A stretch of DNA of 64,000 nucleotides from Achromobacter veterisilvae. Lineage in GTDB: Bacteria; Pseudomonadota; Gammaproteobacteria; Burkholderiales; Burkholderiaceae_B. The notes under the pieces are model-generated. The model did no database searches, was not told the origin of the DNA, and saw only the letters and a list, made by a program, of their open reading frames with translations. Location of the stretch: NCBI RefSeq assembly GCF_900496975.1, contig NZ_UFQC01000006.1:124001-188000 (forward strand), given 5' to 3'. Within the stretch, counting starts at the first letter, position 1. Each line of letters opens with the position of its first letter. Below, piece after piece: positions 61,225 to 64,000 of this stretch. The position numbers and the translations under genes were made by a program.

Positions 61225-61637
61225 CAGAAGCCCTCCAATTCATCGGCATCATCAGACGTACCTTCTTGGGCAGCAGGGGAACGACCGACTCGCGGCTTGC
61301 TGCCGCGAACCGTACGTACTCGTTGTGGCAGTTGTTCCCGCACCAGCTCCATCCCCAGCACATCATTCTCTGTGGCCATCACCTGTAGCACGTCGTCAAG
61401 ACGGCCAAGCACGTGCAAGGCGCGCAGGAAGGTATGCAAGGCGGTGCCGGGATAACCATCTTCCATGCGCCTGACTGTACTCAGCGACGTGCCGACACGC
61501 TGTGCCAGGTCTTCCTGGCTTAAGCGGCGCACACGGCGCGCGGTGGAGATGTCCTGACCAAGGCGTTGTAACGCGCGTTCCACAGGCCGCGGCATGGCAA
61601 CCCGTAGGCTGGAATTTCTCTGCTCGGAAGTCGGCAT
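61224..61637 (-). CDS. hipB: HipB-like HTH antitoxin/repressor
   Basis: A 137-residue protein with an HTH_XRE domain at about 24-80 (LGQDISTARRVRRLSQEDLAQRVGTSLSTVRRMEDGYPG) and a charged, flexible C-terminal tail of about 45 residues (RVRTVRGSKPRVGRSPAAQEG), longer than in E. coli HipB. Expected to bind HipA and repress the pair's promoter. The start may be at 61637 or at the internal ATG 61595. The palindromes at 61679-61692 and 61741-61773 lie upstream and are likely operators. Confidence 0.85.
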   Translation of the reverse strand: MPTSEQRNSSLRVAMPRPVERALQRLGQDISTARRVRRLSQEDLAQRVGTSLSTVRRMEDGYPGTALHTFLRALHVLGRLDDVLQVMATENDVLGMELVREQLPQRVRTVRGSKPRVGRSPAAQEGTSDDADELEGF

Positions 61638-61678
61638 GTTCGCATCTGCTCAGATATGGTGAAAAATCGCCATTAGGC

Positions 61679-61692
61679 GGTCATATTTGACC
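61679..61692. promoter_or_regulatory. Putative HipB operator palindrome
   Basis: GGTCATATTTGACC, five-base arms around TATT, 42 bases upstream of the antitoxin start codon. Size and position fit an XRE-repressor site overlapping the promoter. Confidence 0.5.
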
Positions 61693-61740
61693 ACATCGGT
61701 GCGACACGATCAATTGGCAGATTCTCGAATAAATAATCAT

Positions 61741-61773
61741 ATATGAGCGATTAATTTGTATTAATGCTCATAT
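61741..61773. repeat. Long imperfect inverted repeat upstream of hipBA
   Basis: Fourteen base pairs with a single bulged G (position 61749) and a four-base TTGT loop. It could be a second HipB-binding region, a transcript hairpin, or the terminator of a gene that has been lost; there is a short T-rich run (ATTTGAATTTATAA) on the plus-strand side. Confidence 0.5.
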
Positions 61774-61889
61774 TTGAATTTATAAGATGAACTTCGAACG
61801 CCCGAGGCGTTTTTCCAGTATCGGGGAGCACTCAGCGAATCGATTCCGCATCAGCCGGGCGCCCATAGGTGCTTCGACCACCCTTTCAT

Positions 61890-62954
61890 CTACGCCGCAA
61901 TGGCCTGGGCCAGCTTCTGGATGGACAGCGGCGCGCAGCCCTCGGCATCGTTGCTGATCGTCACGTAGGCCGGCTGGCCCGCGCCCGTGATCCCGCGGAT
62001 CGTACGCGCCAGCACCGTGCGGGTAGGGAGATCCTCGCTGAGGATGGCATTGAACGGATCGTGCTTTTTCTGCGCGTCGGCATAACCATACGCGCCGAAA
62101 ACGCGGTTCAGGTTCCACCGGCAGACCAGCGGCCCCGGCCATAGCGCGCGCAGCATCGGCAGTTGCTCTTCGATCGGCGGCATCTTGCCATGCAGGCCCA
62201 GGCAGAAAGTGGCCCCATGCGCCTTGAGCGTGTCGACCAGCGCCTGGCCCAGGAGTTCAGGGTCCCGCACTTCCACCGCGACGATCACGGCGCCATGCGC
62301 GGACAACGCCTCCCGGACAGCCGCCAGCATGCGGCCCAGCTTCTCGAACAGCGATGCGGGGCGGCTCAGCCACCCCCAAGGCAGAGGACTCAACTGGAAC
62401 ACCAGAACGCCGAGCTTGACGCCCAGGCCTTCGAGAGCCGGCCGCACGAATTCCTGGATGGCCAGCGACGGATCGAGGAAAACCGGATTGACCGCGCGCG
62501 CCCTGCCTTCTTCGCCACGCGCCTGGGCGTCGGTAATGCTGGCGGGACATTTGACGACGAAACGGAAGTCGTCATCGACCTGCCCCGCATAGGCGGCATA
62601 CTGGCTTGCCGTCAACGGCCGCCAGAAAGTGCGGTCCACACAGACCGTGCGCAAAAGCGGATGCTGATGGTAGGCGCCGAGACCATGCTTGGACAGCGTG
62701 CTCGAATCGTATTCGCCATCCCAGACCAGCCCTTCCCAGCCCGGATATGACCAGGTAGAGACGCCAAAGCGCAACTGCGCCGGAAGCTGCTGCGCGAGCG
62801 CGCGCCACTCCTGCGCCGCAGGCGCGGGAAGCACCTTGGCCATGCTCCGGAGGAGAGAAAAATCCGGATTCGCACGAGAGGCCGCCTGGTTCGGGGAATT
62901 GGCCGGAGGCTGGGGAAGCGCCTCTCCGAAAAGATCGTCTTGCATACTTGTCAT
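61890..62954 (-). CDS. DUF72 (YecE-like) protein
   Basis: A 354-residue TIM-barrel protein of the DUF72/YecE family. Visible motifs: RFGVSTWSYPGWEGLVW, SKHGLGAYHQHPLLRTVCVDRTFWRPLT, FRFVVKCPASITD, VEVRDPELL and AYVTISNDAEGCAPLSIQKLA. The family occurs widely, is related to endonuclease-IV-like barrels, and has no established reaction. Most members are about 240-300 residues; this one has a 60-residue Pro/Ala-rich N-terminal extension. The start at 62954 is tentative; no clear ribosome site is seen. Confidence 0.85.
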   Translation of the reverse strand: MTSMQDDLFGEALPQPPANSPNQAASRANPDFSLLRSMAKVLPAPAAQEWRALAQQLPAQLRFGVSTWSYPGWEGLVWDGEYDSSTLSKHGLGAYHQHPLLRTVCVDRTFWRPLTASQYAAYAGQVDDDFRFVVKCPASITDAQARGEEGRARAVNPVFLDPSLAIQEFVRPALEGLGVKLGVLVFQLSPLPWGWLSRPASLFEKLGRMLAAVREALSAHGAVIVAVEVRDPELLGQALVDTLKAHGATFCLGLHGKMPPIEEQLPMLRALWPGPLVCRWNLNRVFGAYGYADAQKKHDPFNAILSEDLPTRTVLARTIRGITGAGQPAYVTISNDAEGCAPLSIQKLAQAIAA

Positions 62955-63091
62955 ACTGGCACGGAGGTAGGCTAAAGGGTACTTGAATAACGCCGGCCTT
63001 GATTGCCGGCGCAATGCGTGCCGCACCCTGGCCGACGGACGCCCCCGCCATTGAGCAAGCCCTGCTCAAAGCCGGCCGGGATTCTCCAGCC

Positions 63092-63877
63092 TCAGCCTTG
63101 GTCCGTTGGCCGCCGCGTATACCCCGCAGCCAAGGCATGCGCGACCCGCTCGGCGTATCGCTGCATGACGGCCGCCAGCGTCTCGAGATTCTTGGACTTC
63201 AATCGCTGCAACGGCCCGGTCACGCCGAGGCTGTAGATCACGCCAAGGTGCTGCAGATGTACCGGAACCCCGAGCGCCGCCAGGCCCTCATCGATTTCCC
63301 CTATGCAAGTCGCATAACCCTGCCGGCGGACCTCCGCGTACTCCTCCCTGATGCGGTCGCTATCTATGCACGTATGCGCGGTAAGGCGCGGTAGCGGTTC
63401 GGCCAGCGCAGCATCTATGACATGGGGCTCTTGAAACGCAAGTATGGCTTTGGCCGACGCAGCAGCATGCGGCGCCATGCCCTTGCCCGGCAGCACGAAC
63501 CCGCGCCAAGGCGTATCGGGCGCTTCCATCAGCACAGAAGACACCCGGTGGCCGCCATGCAGCTTAGCCAGATAGCAGGTTTCGTCGGTTTCGGCCGCCA
63601 GATCCGCCAAGTGCGGCCGCACGAGGGCGCCGATCCACTCCGTGTCCGCGCTGGCATAGGCCAGCCGCTTCACCCGCGCTCCCAGCACGTAGGTGCTTGC
63701 GGCCAGATCCACCAGTTGCGAGTCCTGCATGGTGCCGAGCAGCCGATGCGCGCTGGTCTTGGGCAGCGCCAGCATGCGCGCAATCTCCGTCAGCGCCAGT
63801 CCGTCGGGAAAGGACGCAAGCAGCTCAAGGATGCGGGTGTAGCGCTCTAGCGGGGGAAGTTTGGAATCTTGGCTCAT
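63092..63877 (-). CDS. IclR-family transcriptional regulator
   Basis: A 261-residue regulator: winged helix at about 8-65 (ERYTRILELLASFPDGLALTEIARMLALPKTSAHRLLGTMQ) and effector domain with KLHGGHRVSSVL, GKGMAPHAAASAKAILAF, EYAEVRRQGYATCIGEIDEGLAALGVPV. ATG 63877 has AAGGAA six bases upstream. Its target probably lies beyond the window end, in the divergent direction; the promoter/operator proposed at 63965-63994 is shared DNA. Confidence 0.92.
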   Translation of the reverse strand: MSQDSKLPPLERYTRILELLASFPDGLALTEIARMLALPKTSAHRLLGTMQDSQLVDLAASTYVLGARVKRLAYASADTEWIGALVRPHLADLAAETDETCYLAKLHGGHRVSSVLMEAPDTPWRGFVLPGKGMAPHAAASAKAILAFQEPHVIDAALAEPLPRLTAHTCIDSDRIREEYAEVRRQGYATCIGEIDEGLAALGVPVHLQHLGVIYSLGVTGPLQRLKSKNLETLAAVMQRYAERVAHALAAGYTRRPTDQG

Positions 63878-63964
63878 AGGCGTTCCTTGAAGGCCGCATT
63901 GTAGGGGTGGCAGAACGCTCATGTCGGGAAAACCCGGTCTTGCTGTCCATGCCGGCTATTTTTT

Positions 63965-63994
63965 ATTATACCGAAAAAAGGAACGTTGTACCGA
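63965..63994 (-). promoter_or_regulatory. Promoter and repeated operator-like element of the IclR gene
   Basis: On the minus strand TATAAT (63965-63970) is a consensus -10. TATACCGA at 63967-63974 and TGTACCGA at 63987-63994 are direct repeats 20 bases apart (two helical turns), bracketing the -35 to -10 region. This suits a dimeric or tetrameric IclR protein controlling its own gene and a divergent one beyond the window. Confidence 0.45.
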
Positions 63995-64000
63995 TTTTCG

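Larger units (their letters stand above)
61638..61889. other. AT-rich control region of the hipBA pair
   Basis: A sharp drop in GC relative to the window. It contains a 14-bp palindrome GGTCATATTTGACC (61679-61692) and an imperfect hairpin at 61741-61773 (arms ATATGAGC-G-ATTAAT and ATTAATGCTCATAT, loop TTGT). ATATTTGA recurs in both. No gene is recognised here. Confidence 0.6.

Noticed and set aside
1-64000. CRISPR arrays, transposases, integrases, phage genes
   Set aside because: Looked for regular direct repeats and for recombinase or phage protein motifs on both strands and found none; only the tRNA-Cys-like gene and the low-GC hipBA patch hint at past transfer.

Overview
The window is a GC-rich, gene-dense bacterial chromosome segment. 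The organism is most likely a betaproteobacterium of the Alcaligenaceae (Bordetella/Achromobacter type). This is inferred from six orphan Bug/TctC-type periplasmic binding proteins, five class III (CaiB/BaiF) CoA-transferases, many LysR/IclR/TetR/MocR regulators and very high GC at third codon positions. There is no rRNA, CRISPR array, insertion sequence or prophage. One tRNA-Cys-like gene is present.

Layout. 1-4.2 kb: end of a catabolic operon (acyl-CoA synthetase fragment, acyl dehydratase, CoA-transferase, Bug protein). 4.5-9.0 kb: a LysR regulator, a cytosine-deaminase-like amidohydrolase and a sodium:solute symporter with a 40-residue partner protein; a 38-bp motif shared by the LysR start region and the amidohydrolase upstream region ties the regulator to them. 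9.0-14.6 kb: CopA copper ATPase behind a MerR/CueR-type promoter, an exported argininosuccinate-lyase-like protein and a BenE-type transporter. 14.6-19.5 kb: two MocR regulators, a glutamine amidotransferase with a coupled 52-residue protein, and the PLP-homeostasis protein YggS. 19.6 kb: degenerate tRNA-Cys. 19.7-23.7 kb: SDR dehydrogenase, beta-keto acid cleavage enzyme and branched-chain-type binding protein, divergent from a Crp/Fnr regulator. 23.7-27.8 kb: Bug, MmgE/PrpD and RraA-like proteins with a LysR gene.

27.9-36.2 kb: two divergent operons (acyl-CoA dehydrogenase, unknown protein, CoA-transferase, TetR; and CoA-transferase, oxidoreductase, Bug, enoyl-CoA hydratase) around a pair of matched palindromes. 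36.3-43.8 kb: acyl-CoA synthetase and isovaleryl-type acyl-CoA dehydrogenase divergent from a biotin-dependent acyl-CoA carboxylase whose alpha subunit is split into two genes, plus TetR; a second, different palindrome pair lies between. 43.9-52.8 kb: two more CoA-transferase/Bug/enoyl-CoA hydratase modules with a divergent IclR and LysR. 53-59.8 kb: iron uptake by cell-surface signalling (Fur box, ECF sigma, FecR, TonB receptor with signalling domain, second ECF sigma), facing a paralogous receptor without that domain. 60-61.9 kb: a HipBA-type toxin-antitoxin pair with an AT-rich promoter. 61.9-64 kb: a DUF72 protein and an IclR regulator.

The recurring theme is catabolism of organic acids: a high-affinity periplasmic binder, CoA activation by CoA transfer or ligation, and beta-oxidation-like steps, each module with its own regulator. 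No tripartite permease (TctAB) is encoded here. Substrates cannot be read from the sequence.
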